Below, piece by piece: positions 1-9,538 of a DNA stretch of 33,055 nucleotides. The position numbers and the translations under genes are program-made. Under the pieces are notes generated by a model. The model made no database searches, was not told the origin of the DNA, and saw only the letters and a program-made list of their open reading frames with translations. The stretch is from JAHFUI01 sp041485905 (lineage in GTDB: Bacteria; Acidobacteriota; Vicinamibacteria; Vicinamibacterales; CAVVIG01): NCBI GenBank assembly GCA_041485905.1, contig JBGPKK010000038.1, positions 1 through 33,055 of the forward strand. Direction: 5' to 3'. The number at the start of each line of letters is the position of its first letter. Positions within the stretch are counted from its first letter, which is position 1.

Positions 1-266
1 ATCGACTGTTTCAAAAAAGCTCAAGCATAACCGGGTCGGTCCGTCTGGAGCCGCTGGGTAGCCGTCCCCGGCCGACATGGCAGCATCAGCCGCGCGATCA
101 CGGAATTGGGTGTTTCATCCCGCGACACTCGTCACTCGGCCCCGCGACGGCGCCACCAACCGACGTCTTCACGGCTGGTTACAGCCGGCCATCGGCAGCC
201 TCACCTGGGTACCCCGTTTGCTCTGTAGACCGGAGGTTCGAAAGGTTCCACCCAAGGAGGACATCG
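1..266. other. Leader region before first gene
   Basis: No convincing gene is visible here. The ORFs that cross it have random composition and no ribosome binding site. The last bases hold the strong Shine-Dalgarno AAGGAGG at 254-260 that serves the gene starting at 267. The region contains several short GC-rich inverted segments, but I could not fit them to a known riboswitch. Confidence 0.4.
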
Positions 267-887
267 ATGCCCTTGAAGAGATCGATCCGCTTGAAGAAAT
301 CTCCGCGCTTGAACACGTTAACGCGCTTGAAGAAATACACACGTCTGACGGGGCGGATTGGCGCGCGTTCGATCGTCCTGGCGGTGATTTGCGTCATAAC
401 TGCGGCGATGCTGATCGGCGCGCGCCAGACATCTCAGCCGGCGGACATCGCGAGCGTAGACACGCAGCCGGAAAAGGCGGCGACGCAGGCCGGGGCGAAG
501 ACGGCGGCGATGGCGCCTATGGCGGGAGGTGTCGCGGCCGAGACGCTTGCCGCGAACGCGCCCGCAGTGGAATCGGCGGCGAAGGCACACGCAGCGAAGT
601 CGGCGCCAGTGACGGTCACGGGATGCCTCGAGCGCGCCGATGAGGCGTTCCGGCTGAAGGACGCGACCGGTGTAGATGCACCGAAGTCGCGGAGCTGGAA
701 GTCGGGGTTTTTGAAGAAAAGCTCACCGTCAATCGAGGTCGTCGACGCGGCGAAACGGCTGAAGCTGCCGGATCATGTCGGGCAGCGCGTCAGCGTGACG
801 GGCACCCTTGTAGACCGCGAGATGCAAGTCCGTTCGCTGCAGCGCGTCGCCCCATCTTGTACTAACAGCCCGAGAGAGAGAATCTGA
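267..887 (+). CDS. Membrane-anchored OB-like protein with cationic hexapeptide repeats
   Basis: This is a 206-residue protein. The ATG follows AAGGAGG (254-260) by six bases, which fixes the start. Residues 3-26 are four hexapeptide units of the form Leu-Lys-x-x-x-Arg, giving a strongly basic cytoplasmic tail. A single hydrophobic segment follows at about 33-52, then an Ala-rich linker with Lys/Glu/Thr to about 112. The C-terminal 90 residues begin VTVTGCLE and include a GQRVSVTGTL strand. This looks like the small OB-fold-like domains found in many secreted acidobacterial hypotheticals. I infer an inner-membrane anchor with the domain outside the cytoplasm. No function is known to me. The gene stands alone, with about 100 bases to the converging gene downstream. 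Confidence 0.75.
   Translation: MPLKRSIRLKKSPRLNTLTRLKKYTRLTGRIGARSIVLAVICVITAAMLIGARQTSQPADIASVDTQPEKAATQAGAKTAAMAPMAGGVAAETLAANAPAVESAAKAHAAKSAPVTVTGCLERADEAFRLKDATGVDAPKSRSWKSGFLKKSSPSIEVVDAAKRLKLPDHVGQRVSVTGTLVDREMQVRSLQRVAPSCTNSPRERI
273..344 (+). repeat. Four 18-nt tandem repeats (hexapeptide coding)
   Basis: The core CTTGAA recurs at exact 18-base steps (272, 290, 308, 326). Each unit encodes six residues, LKRSIR, LKKSPR, LNTLTR and LKKYTR, at the N-terminus of the 267-887 protein. The exact period and in-frame length suggest expansion by slippage or unequal exchange. Confidence 0.75.
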
Positions 888-994
888 CTTCTTCGAACGC
901 GGTCTCTTGATGCACCTGACGGCCCTATTCCGCAGACGCCGGAATCGTGGACCAATCAGGCGCATCGCGTCATAGAGCCCACGACGACGGAGGT

Positions 995-1300
995 TCAGCG
1001 CGTAGTGGGCGGCGCTCCCTGCTCCGCCATTCGCTGATTCGCCAGGTCACACAGCGCGTCGCCGAGCTCAATCCGGTCCTCCATGAAGCGCAGCGACCGT
1101 CGCCACTCAGAAATCGTCTGCCGCCGGATCTTGAGCGAACCGGACAGTTGCGTTTGTGACGGCAGCGGGCCTTTACCGATCAAGTCTTCGACCGTATCGA
1201 GATACACCAGATCGATTAAGCGCTGCTGAGGAGAAGGACGTTCATGTTTCATTCCGGCGCAGCGGGCGCGATGAAACTCGGCCAGGCGCGTCCGCTGCAC
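995..1300 (-). CDS. Small HTH-like protein
   Basis: This ORF gives 101 residues from a GTG at 1300, or 85 from an ATG at 1252. Neither start has a good ribosome binding site, so the start is open. The middle reads like a helix-turn-helix: a lead helix with VEDLIGKGPLPSQTQL, then LKIRRQTISEWRRSL as turn and recognition helix, then a helical acidic tail. I infer DNA binding. The family is not recognised; phage- or plasmid-type regulators and small terminase-like proteins have similar layouts. It converges on the 267-887 gene. It could also be a fragment of a longer decayed gene, because reading-frame-like sequence continues past its stop in another frame. Confidence 0.4.
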   Translation of the reverse strand: MQRTRLAEFHRARCAGMKHERPSPQQRLIDLVYLDTVEDLIGKGPLPSQTQLSGSLKIRRQTISEWRRSLRFMEDRIELGDALCDLANQRMAEQGAPPTTR

Positions 1301-1376
1301 TAGCAGCGTAGGAAGTCAGCCATCAAGAAGACTTCCGCCGTCGGGGCCAAATGTTTTTCGCGCGCCGTGTATTCGC

Positions 1377-1405
1377 TTGACATCGGTGTTGCCAGGCCCT
1401 ACCGT
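1377..1405 (+). promoter_or_regulatory. Candidate sigma-70 promoter for the giant Ig/BACON gene
   Basis: A perfect TTGACA lies at 1377-1382, then a 17-base spacer and TACCGT at 1400-1405. This would give a leader of about 70 bases before the GTG at 1482. The -35 and the spacing are ideal; the -10 is weak (three of six matches). Confidence 0.35.
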
Positions 1406-1481
1406 CCCGATTCATCATCGTTCGTGGAACCGAGCGTCGCAGTCGAACTCACCGCTCATTGATTTGTTCGGAGGGTGAACC

Positions 1482-4400
1482 GTGCAGCGTTCAGATTCTT
1501 TGCTTGCCACCGCGCGTGGTGCGCGATCGATACTCGCGATTTGCGCGCTCCTGTCGCTCTTCGTGATGTGGTCGGTGCCAGCCGCAGCGCAAACCACCAA
1601 TCTCGGCACGTACAGCATCGGCCAGGTCGAGATTCCGCTGTTCGGTGGCGGAACGTGGACGTTCAGCTCTGGCGCGCTGCCCCCAGGCATTTCCCTCCGG
1701 CCTGACGCTCCGCCCTGGGCGCCGACGGCGACGGCGACGCTGAGCGGCGTGGCCACGACGCCAAACGCAAGCCCGTACTCGTTCACGCTGTTGCAGAACG
1801 CAACCCCGCGCGCATATACCCTCAAGATTTCTGCGCTGGACGCGAAAGAGTGGAACGTTCCAGACGCGTTCGTTGGCGCGTCGTACTCCTACCAACTGGC
1901 CGCCCTCAACAACGCCGGTGTCGTCGTGTGGACGCCGACAGGGACGTCAGCACCGAACCTGCCACCGCCGGGAATGACGCTCAGTCCGTCCGGGTTGTTG
2001 TCGGGGACTCCGACCACACCGGGCTTCTACAACATCCAGTTCAAGATCAATGACGGCGTCGATACCGTGTTTCGTTCTGTCAGCATTAGTGTGTACGCCG
2101 TCCGCATCGTCACCGACGGCACACTGCCGAACACTACCGTCAACGTCTTCTACGACGAGACCATCACTGCTTCCGGCGGCACCGGCCCCTATAAGTTCAC
2201 GTCGAACAATCTCCCGACGGAATTGGCCTTGAGTGAGGACGGCAGGCTCTCGGGCACGATCACCACTACCTCCGGGAAGTGGAGCTTCGATGTGAGCGTC
2301 GTGGACGCCTTAGGAGTGTCCTATTCCAAGCGGATGGCTCTCTCCATCATTAACTCCCCGCCGAATCTCCTTGCCGTCAATCCCTATGGCAGCTTCCTCG
2401 ATGACTGTTCGTTTGGAACGCCGTGCAATAGAGGTATATCGGTAGGTAGCGGGAGGGCGCCGTATACGTGGTCCGTCACGGGGCTGCCGTCCGGCATGAG
2501 TTTTCGGTCGGGCAGCGGGACGACGATGTGGTGGATCGCGCCTGGCGATGTCGAGTTGTGGGGCACGCCAACGCAGATGGGCACCTTCCCTGTGACGGCG
2601 ACCGTCACCGACGCGGACGGTCAGGTTGCGAGCAACACCTTCGATTTGAACGTCAGCCCGATGTGGCTGTGGAACGGTATTGGCAGCGGCAACATCGGTG
2701 TGCCGTTCTTGTCCACCTTCCGCGTGCTTGGTGGCCACCTTCCTTACTCTCTTGCGATCGTCAGCGGAAAACTGCCGCTCGGCCTGACGTTCGATCCGGC
2801 GACCCTCACTATTTCGGGGACACCACTGGAGAACGGCAGCTTCTCGATTGTCGTAGAGTTCGCTGACGCCGACGGGAAAACGCTGAGCCTCAACCAGTAC
2901 CCGTTCATCGGCAGCCTCACGTCGACGGTCAACCTGAACTCGTTCTACGATCTCGGCACCATCACCGAAGGGTTCTCGTACTCGAATCAGCTCCAGGCCT
3001 GCTGTCTGCCCTCGTACAACTGGATCCTTGGCAGCGGCAGTCTGCCGAGCGGCATCACGCTCTCATCGGTCGGGATGCTGAACGGTACACCTGCGTCCGG
3101 GACTGCCGGCACTTACACCTTCGTGGTTCGCGTCGAGGATGCAACCAACAGCGCGAACTATGCCGTCCGCGAGTTCACGCTCGTCGTGACGCCGTTGTCC
3201 CTCTCGAGTCAGAACCTGCCGATCGGAAACGTTGGAACGCCTTACAACGGGTCGGTGACCGCGACCGGCGGCTCGGGGATTGTGTGGACGCTCCAGCCGT
3301 TCCAATCCCTGCCGCCGGGCCTGACGCTCCACCCGACCGGGGTCATCGATGGAACGCCCACCGCTCGCGGCTTCCGGTTCTTCCAACTCAAGGCGACCGA
3401 TTCAGCAGGACACATTCTGCTCCGGTTTTTCAGCATTTCGATCTACGCAGACGGCGAAGTTCCACCCCTGAATCTGCCGTTCGGCACGAACCTCACCGTG
3501 GCCGTCGGGACGCTCAACTTCCAACTGAACGCAACAGGCGGCGTTCCGCCGTATCACTATTCGCAGGGCGCTGCTCCAATCCCCGGCATGCGCGTGCAGG
3601 ACGGCCAGCCGCTCCCGATCTCCTTCCCATCGTCGGTGACCGGCGGATTCATCGGCGTGCTCACGACGCCGGGTACCTTCAACACGTCGCTCCACGTGGA
3701 CGACGCAGCCGATCATGGCTTCGATCGCGCCGCTTCGATCACCGTGTCGCCGCTGCAGGTGGTGTCGGTCGGGAACCTGCCGAGGCCGACGGTCGGCGTC
3801 CCGTACTCGTTTACCTTGACGCCGTACGGCGGCACTGTCTATTCCTGGTCGGCAACCAACCTGCCACCCGGCCTGTCGGTCGATGCTTCTGGGCAGATCT
3901 TCGGAACGCCCACGGCCAGTGGCAGCTTCTCCCCGAGAGTCACGCTCACCGATCTTCCGACGTCGAACACCATCACCCGTTCCCTGACGCTCAACGTGGA
4001 CCCCTACGCGGTGACGACGGGCGGCGTGCTCCCACAGGCCATCGTCAACAGCCCCTATACCCAGACGTTGAACGCCCCTGGTTGCGGCGCACCGTGCGTT
4101 TGGCCCAGCGTCGGCACGTTGTTCGGCGGGCTGACGCTCAGCCCCGCCGGTGTGCTTTCGGGAACGCCGACGTTCTCCGGTACGACGTCTTTCGCGGCAC
4201 AGGTGTCGGGGTCGAGCGGCACGGTGCAGAAGACGTTCTTCCTCGCGGCTGTGAGCGCGACGCCGCAGCCCCTGACGCCAAACAGCCTGCTCTTTAACGA
4301 CACGACCGTCGGCTCGATCGTTACGGTGGCACTCATCGCCCAAGGTGGTGTGCCGCCGTACGTCTGGTCGAAAACGGCAGGCTTGCTGCCGCCCGGCACG

Positions 4401-7400
4401 AGTCTCCAAGGTCCCGGTGAAACGCTTGGATCGTTTTTGACGCCAGGGGCCGCCTACGTCGCGGGTGGCGCCATGCAGCTCGGCGTCTACAACTTCACGC
4501 TCACCGTGACCGACTCAGTCGGCACCGCCGTGACGCTGCCGCCGTCCACCTGGAAGATCAGCCCGCTGGGGTTCCAGTACGTCAGCCTGCCGGTCTCGGG
4601 CAAACAGCCGCTCGTTTACAACACGCCGTACACGCAGCCGCTGCTGGTGATCGGCGGCACCAACAGCTACACATTCAGCGGTGTCATGCCGCCGGGCCTG
4701 TCTCTGGATCCCTTGACGGGTGTCGTGAGCGGCACGCCGACCAACACCGGCTTCTTCAGCGTGCCGATTCAAGCGACCGACGGCGCGTCGAATACGTTCA
4801 CGGCCAACGTCAGCGTCAACGTCGCCGGGTCTGGCCCGACGACGCTCAATTTCCCCACGTCGGCGAACCTCGGAACCATTGCGTCCGGGTCCGTGCCGAG
4901 CTACGCGATGACGCCCACCAATGGCACCGCGCCGTACACGATTACGGCCCTGACGTCATTGCCGCCCGGGTTCGATCTCGTGCCGACATCCGGCGCCGCG
5001 GGTGCCAAGGTGGTGACCGGGATCGCGATTGCGCCGGGCAGTTACACCTTCACGATCCAAGCCCTGGATTCGCTGGGGAACATCGGTGTCCGGACGTTCG
5101 CGTTGAAAGTATCGCCGTTCGCGGTCCTCGGCTCGAGCCAGACCTTGCCCGACGCGTCGATCAGCGCGGCCTATTCGCACACGGTGACGGTGTTGAACGG
5201 CGCGGGCGTGTCGTGGTCGCCGCTTTCTTCTCTGCCTGCCGGCTTGACCCTTTCGACGGCTGGAGTGATTAGCGGAACGCCGTCGGCGGCCGGCACGTTC
5301 ACGTTCTCGGCCATGGCCACTGATTCAGCTTCGGCCACGAGCGTGACGTTCAGCTTCACGTTACGGGTCTCGAGCATCGCGCTCACCGATCCAACGATCC
5401 TGCCAACCGCCGTGTTCGGTACACCGTACAGCTATACCTTCACGGCGACCGGAGGGGGACCGACAAAGGTCTGGTCCGCGAACGGGTTGCCGCAGGGTGT
5501 GACGATGTCGGCTGGAACGATCAGCGGCACGCCCATCTTCACGGGGCAAACCAGCTTCGCGGTGCAGGTGACCGTGACGGACGGTGTGGTTCCGGTCACC
5601 CACCTCTTCACGCTGCCAGCGGTAAGCCCCAATCCCCTCGTGCTGGACATTGGGCTCGCGGGCACGGCGCTAGTCGATGCGCAAGTCGGCCGGCAATCGA
5701 CCTACACGTTGACAGCCACCGGCGGCCGGCCGCCGTACACGTGGGCCCCTGCCCCTGCGTCCCCGCTGCCGCCGGGTCTCAGCTTGCTGACTGGCACGGC
5801 GTTGTCTGCCGCCGCCTTTGCGCCCGGAACGACCGTGTTGGCCGGGATTCCCACCGCGGCGGGCGCGTATTCGTTCGATTTGATTGCCACCGACACGGCG
5901 GGATCCGCCGTTCGCCGGACGTTCACGCTCAACATCTCCACGATCGGCATCGTGAACCCAGGTGTGCCCACGCTGAGCACCACGGGAAGCGTGTCGATGC
6001 AGTTCGTGGCTGTCGGCGGCACGCCGCCGTATTCGTTCGACAAGGCGCCCGCAAGCGCGACTCAGGACATGCTGCCGCCCGGTGTAACGCTGTCAACCGG
6101 AGGTCTACTGTCGGGGATGCCGACGACCTCCGGGTTCTACAGGTTCGTGTTGAAGACAACCGATGCCACCGGCGCCACCTTCGGGCGAATCATCAATCTG
6201 ACCGTCGCCAGCGCAAGCGGCCTGATTGTTGGGAACAACAACCTCGCCGACGGCTCGCTCGGACGTGGCTTGAGCCAATCCTTGAATGCGATTTCCATCA
6301 CAGGCACGCCCGCGACGTACACATGGTCGAGTGTCGGCGCGCTGCCGGCAGGCTTGAGACTGGTCACCGATCCGTCGATCACCGGCAGTTCGACCACGAC
6401 GTTGCTGGCGGGTCAACCGACCGCAGCAGGCACATTCACCTACACGCTGCGCGCGACGAACACGTCAAACTTTGCCGATGTCGCCGATCACGTGTTCACG
6501 CTGAGAGTCAGCCCGATGCAGGTCGCGTTCCCGGCGCTCGGGTTGACGAGCTACTTGTACATCCCATCAGGCCACGTCGGAGAGTTCTACTCGACGACGA
6601 TCAAGATGGCCGGTGGCACGCCACCGTACACCTTCGCATCGTCTGGTCCCTCGGCGAATTTCAACGTGGGCCCGGGCGGTGTGATCTCGGGAACGCCGCT
6701 GTCAATCGGCAGGTATGTGATTCCGTTTACCGTCACCGACAGCGCGTCGAGCACATTTGCGACGAGTGTCACTGTCGTGGTGACGGAGTCGGCTGCTGTG
6801 CCACCCCCACTGCTTTCGACGACGAGTGCCAGAGCCAACGATGCGACGCTCGGACTGCCGTACTTGTTCATCCCCGATTTCTTCCTGCGAGGAGGCGTGG
6901 CGCCGTACAACTGGGTGCTTGACAGCGGCACGATGCCGCCCGGGCTGACGCTCTTCCCGGGGGCCAACGGCGTGCCCACCTCCCTGGCCGGCCTGCCAAC
7001 CGCGGCCGGTAGCTACGCGTTCGCCCTGGCTGTGACCGATGGCGCCGGTCAGCACTTGACCATTCCTGTGACCATGAACGTCGCGGCCCTCGGATTCAGT
7101 CTGGTGAGCCTACCCTCTGGCATCGTCGGGCAACCGTATTCGGCGTTGCTCGGACCGGTGGGGGGCACGCCGCCTTATGTCATCGACGCAGTCCCGACGG
7201 TCGATCTGCCGGCCGGGTTGTTGTTGAGCAACGCTGGTGTGTTATCCGGCGCGCCCCAGTCGGCCGGAATATTCCTGATATTCGCAAGAGTCACCGACGC
7301 ACTCGGCAATTCGCTGTCCAAGGCGTTTTTCATCACGGTCGACAACGCGGCGGGAGAGGCGCCCGCGGTCCGGCTGGCCCCGAACCCGATTCAGATTCGC

Positions 7401-9503
7401 TACGAGCTTGGAGCGGCGGCGCCGGGGCCGACTCAGGTCGCGGTCAACACCACCAGCGGCGCGCAAGCATTTACGTTGAGCCTGTCGGGCGCGCCCTGGG
7501 CGAATCTGTCGTCCAACTCCGGCACTGCCTCGTCGACAGTCAACCTGAATCTCGACGTGAGCTCGCTGGTGGCTGGAACCTACTTTGGCGTCGTGGGCGT
7601 GAGCTCGCCGAATTCGATCAGCAAGATCGATATGGCGCCGATCATCCTCACCGTCGCCGTACCGCCGCCGTGCACGTATTCGGTGGGTCCGACCGCCGGC
7701 AGTGTTGCCGCCGGCGGTGGTGGCGGAGGCTTCAGCGTGAGCACTGGCTCGAGGTGCCTTTGGAACCCCGTTGCCTCCGATCCATGGATCATTGTCAGTG
7801 GTGGTGCGGGCGGACCCGGGAACCGCGGGAACGGCACGGTCACCTACAGCGCATCGCCGAATCCCAGTACGTCCCAGCGCACCGGTACCATCACAGTCAG
7901 CGGCGCCGTATTCACCATCACGCAGTTCGGCAGCGATTGCGCGTTCACGATCAACCCGTCGTCTCTCAACGTGACGGCGGCGGGAGGCACTGCCACCATC
8001 GCGGTCACGGCTTCCGCGTCCAGCTGCGTGTGGCCGCCCTCCGACCCGGGTGTGACTCCGGGCGCCAGCCAGGGCAGCGGGACCGCGCAAGTGACGATTC
8101 CCGTGAATCCCGGCGTGGCGTCGCGTACGTTGACGGTGTCTGTCGCGGGCCAGATGCTGACGATCAACCAGCAGGGCGCGGCGTGCACGACGGCACTCGA
8201 TTCGGCGACGGCGTCGTTCTCGCCGGCGAGCGGCACGGGGAGCATCGTTGTGACGACGGCCGCGGGCTGCGGCTACTCCACGGTGACCGGGCCGAGCTGG
8301 ATCCACATCACGTCGGGCGGATCGGGCTCGGCGTCGGGGACGCTTGGCTACTCGGTCGATGCCAACTCCGAAACGCTTCCGCGCACGGGTGCGCTGGTGA
8401 TTGGCGGTCAGCCGTTCCAGATTACGCAGGAGCCGCTGGCCTGCAGCGCGACGATCGATACGACGTTGCTTGGCAGCCCGTTTGGCTCCTCGGGCGGCAC
8501 CGGCTCGGTTGGCATTACGGTGAACGGATCGAATTGCTCGTGGACGGCGTCGAGCGACACGTCCGGGGTGTCGATCTCTCCCTCGTCCGGCACCGGCAAC
8601 GGCACGCTGTTCGTCGCCGTCGGCTCGAACGCGGCGTCAACGACCGAGCGCTTTGCACATTTGACGATCGCCGGCCAGACCATCGACATTTCGCAGGGCG
8701 GCACGATCTGCAGCTACGCGCTGCAGTCGGCGACGGGAACGGTTCCTGCCTCAGGTGGATCCGGCTCGGTTGGCGTCATTGCACCAGCCGCCTGCACGTG
8801 GGGGTCCTCCAGCAACGCGCCCACGTGGCTGACGATCTCTTCGTCCGGATCCGGCGGATCGGGTGACGTGAATTTCATCGCGCAGCCCAATCCTGCACCA
8901 GCCGAGCGCACCGGCTCGCTGACGATTGCGGGGCTCACGTATACGGTCACGCAGGCCGCAGCGTCGTGCGCGTACACGTTGAGCGGAAGCGGTGTCACCG
9001 TGTCGTCGGGCGGCGGATCTGATTCATTCACCTTCTCAACGACAACGTCCGGTTGCTCTCCGAACGTGCAGAGCTACGCCAGTTGGCTGCACGTGACCTC
9101 GTCACTCGTCGGCACATCGGGGAGCGTGTCGTGGACCGCAGACCTGAATCCGTCCGGGCTGACCCGCAGCGGAACGATTCAGGTCGGGACACAGACGTTC
9201 GTCGTCACGCAGCTTGGATCGGCCTGTGCCTTCAGCCTGAACAACTACGGCAAGTGGTTCACCTATCTTGGCGGGACGAACAACGAGATTCTCGGCTCGC
9301 CGTCAGGCCTGGGATGCACACCGGTGGTCGGCGTCGATCTGCCGAGCATCGTTACGCTCGGTCTGCTGAGCGGTCCCGTGAGCAACATCTTCACGCAGCA
9401 GTACGACGTCCTGCAATTCACGGGAATGCTGACCCCGGTGGTGCGCCGTGCGCGGATTACCTTCGGCGGTCAAATATTCATCGTCAAGCAGAGCTCGTGG
9501 TGA
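1482..9503 (+). CDS. Giant secreted protein, Ig-like repeats plus BACON-like repeats
   Basis: This gene encodes 2673 residues. The GTG start follows GGAGGG (1470-1475) at good spacing. Residues 1-36 form a signal peptide ending PAAA-Q. Residues about 40-1955 hold about 21 repeats of roughly 90 residues, each with a GGxPPYxW-type strand, LPPGLxLxxxGxLSGTPT and xGxYxFxxxVTDxxG. This is the putative-Ig (He_PIG/cadherin-like) signature. Residues about 1960-2673 hold eight BACON-like repeats; the last seven each start with Cys-x-Tyr/Phe-like and have a second Cys about 25-35 residues on, so a disulphide per repeat is likely. No membrane anchor, sorting motif or catalytic domain is visible. BACON domains are generally linked to carbohydrate or mucin binding and Ig-like repeats to spacing and adhesion, so a long extracellular adhesin or stalk is inferred. 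The next secreted gene follows 35 bases later. Confidence 0.9.
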   Translation: MQRSDSLLATARGARSILAICALLSLFVMWSVPAAAQTTNLGTYSIGQVEIPLFGGGTWTFSSGALPPGISLRPDAPPWAPTATATLSGVATTPNASPYSFTLLQNATPRAYTLKISALDAKEWNVPDAFVGASYSYQLAALNNAGVVVWTPTGTSAPNLPPPGMTLSPSGLLSGTPTTPGFYNIQFKINDGVDTVFRSVSISVYAVRIVTDGTLPNTTVNVFYDETITASGGTGPYKFTSNNLPTELALSEDGRLSGTITTTSGKWSFDVSVVDALGVSYSKRMALSIINSPPNLLAVNPYGSFLDDCSFGTPCNRGISVGSGRAPYTWSVTGLPSGMSFRSGSGTTMWWIAPGDVELWGTPTQMGTFPVTATVTDADGQVASNTFDLNVSPMWLWNGIGSGNIGVPFLSTFRVLGGHLPYSLAIVSGKLPLGLTFDPATLTISGTPLENGSFSIVVEFADADGKTLSLNQYPFIGSLTSTVNLNSFYDLGTITEGFSYSNQLQACCLPSYNWILGSGSLPSGITLSSVGMLNGTPASGTAGTYTFVVRVEDATNSANYAVREFTLVVTPLSLSSQNLPIGNVGTPYNGSVTATGGSGIVWTLQPFQSLPPGLTLHPTGVIDGTPTARGFRFFQLKATDSAGHILLRFFSISIYADGEVPPLNLPFGTNLTVAVGTLNFQLNATGGVPPYHYSQGAAPIPGMRVQDGQPLPISFPSSVTGGFIGVLTTPGTFNTSLHVDDAADHGFDRAASITVSPLQVVSVGNLPRPTVGVPYSFTLTPYGGTVYSWSATNLPPGLSVDASGQIFGTPTASGSFSPRVTLTDLPTSNTITRSLTLNVDPYAVTTGGVLPQAIVNSPYTQTLNAPGCGAPCVWPSVGTLFGGLTLSPAGVLSGTPTFSGTTSFAAQVSGSSGTVQKTFFLAAVSATPQPLTPNSLLFNDTTVGSIVTVALIAQGGVPPYVWSKTAGLLPPGTSLQGPGETLGSFLTPGAAYVAGGAMQLGVYNFTLTVTDSVGTAVTLPPSTWKISPLGFQYVSLPVSGKQPLVYNTPYTQPLLVIGGTNSYTFSGVMPPGLSLDPLTGVVSGTPTNTGFFSVPIQATDGASNTFTANVSVNVAGSGPTTLNFPTSANLGTIASGSVPSYAMTPTNGTAPYTITALTSLPPGFDLVPTSGAAGAKVVTGIAIAPGSYTFTIQALDSLGNIGVRTFALKVSPFAVLGSSQTLPDASISAAYSHTVTVLNGAGVSWSPLSSLPAGLTLSTAGVISGTPSAAGTFTFSAMATDSASATSVTFSFTLRVSSIALTDPTILPTAVFGTPYSYTFTATGGGPTKVWSANGLPQGVTMSAGTISGTPIFTGQTSFAVQVTVTDGVVPVTHLFTLPAVSPNPLVLDIGLAGTALVDAQVGRQSTYTLTATGGRPPYTWAPAPASPLPPGLSLLTGTALSAAAFAPGTTVLAGIPTAAGAYSFDLIATDTAGSAVRRTFTLNISTIGIVNPGVPTLSTTGSVSMQFVAVGGTPPYSFDKAPASATQDMLPPGVTLSTGGLLSGMPTTSGFYRFVLKTTDATGATFGRIINLTVASASGLIVGNNNLADGSLGRGLSQSLNAISITGTPATYTWSSVGALPAGLRLVTDPSITGSSTTTLLAGQPTAAGTFTYTLRATNTSNFADVADHVFTLRVSPMQVAFPALGLTSYLYIPSGHVGEFYSTTIKMAGGTPPYTFASSGPSANFNVGPGGVISGTPLSIGRYVIPFTVTDSASSTFATSVTVVVTESAAVPPPLLSTTSARANDATLGLPYLFIPDFFLRGGVAPYNWVLDSGTMPPGLTLFPGANGVPTSLAGLPTAAGSYAFALAVTDGAGQHLTIPVTMNVAALGFSLVSLPSGIVGQPYSALLGPVGGTPPYVIDAVPTVDLPAGLLLSNAGVLSGAPQSAGIFLIFARVTDALGNSLSKAFFITVDNAAGEAPAVRLAPNPIQIRYELGAAAPGPTQVAVNTTSGAQAFTLSLSGAPWANLSSNSGTASSTVNLNLDVSSLVAGTYFGVVGVSSPNSISKIDMAPIILTVAVPPPCTYSVGPTAGSVAAGGGGGGFSVSTGSRCLWNPVASDPWIIVSGGAGGPGNRGNGTVTYSASPNPSTSQRTGTITVSGAVFTITQFGSDCAFTINPSSLNVTAAGGTATIAVTASASSCVWPPSDPGVTPGASQGSGTAQVTIPVNPGVASRTLTVSVAGQMLTINQQGAACTTALDSATASFSPASGTGSIVVTTAAGCGYSTVTGPSWIHITSGGSGSASGTLGYSVDANSETLPRTGALVIGGQPFQITQEPLACSATIDTTLLGSPFGSSGGTGSVGITVNGSNCSWTASSDTSGVSISPSSGTGNGTLFVAVGSNAASTTERFAHLTIAGQTIDISQGGTICSYALQSATGTVPASGGSGSVGVIAPAACTWGSSSNAPTWLTISSSGSGGSGDVNFIAQPNPAPAERTGSLTIAGLTYTVTQAAASCAYTLSGSGVTVSSGGGSDSFTFSTTTSGCSPNVQSYASWLHVTSSLVGTSGSVSWTADLNPSGLTRSGTIQVGTQTFVVTQLGSACAFSLNNYGKWFTYLGGTNNEILGSPSGLGCTPVVGVDLPSIVTLGLLSGPVSNIFTQQYDVLQFTGMLTPVVRRARITFGGQIFIVKQSSW

Positions 9504-9538
9504 CGGTGATGAACACGGTCATTTTTCAGAGAGGCGTC

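Noticed and set aside
1..80. Possible GEMM (cyclic di-GMP) riboswitch tail, from GGGTAGCCG
   Set aside because: The conserved GCAAA-type core and paired stems are missing, and the region lies too far from a suitable start.
7242..8306. Long reverse-strand open frame inside the Ig/BACON gene
   Set aside because: High GC and repeats leave stops rare on the other strand; composition is Arg-rich and not protein-like.
9053..9538. Longer N-terminal reading of the nidogen-like protein
   Set aside because: It overlaps the end of the giant Ig/BACON gene in another frame; the signal peptide and GAGAGG ribosome binding site place the start at 9539.
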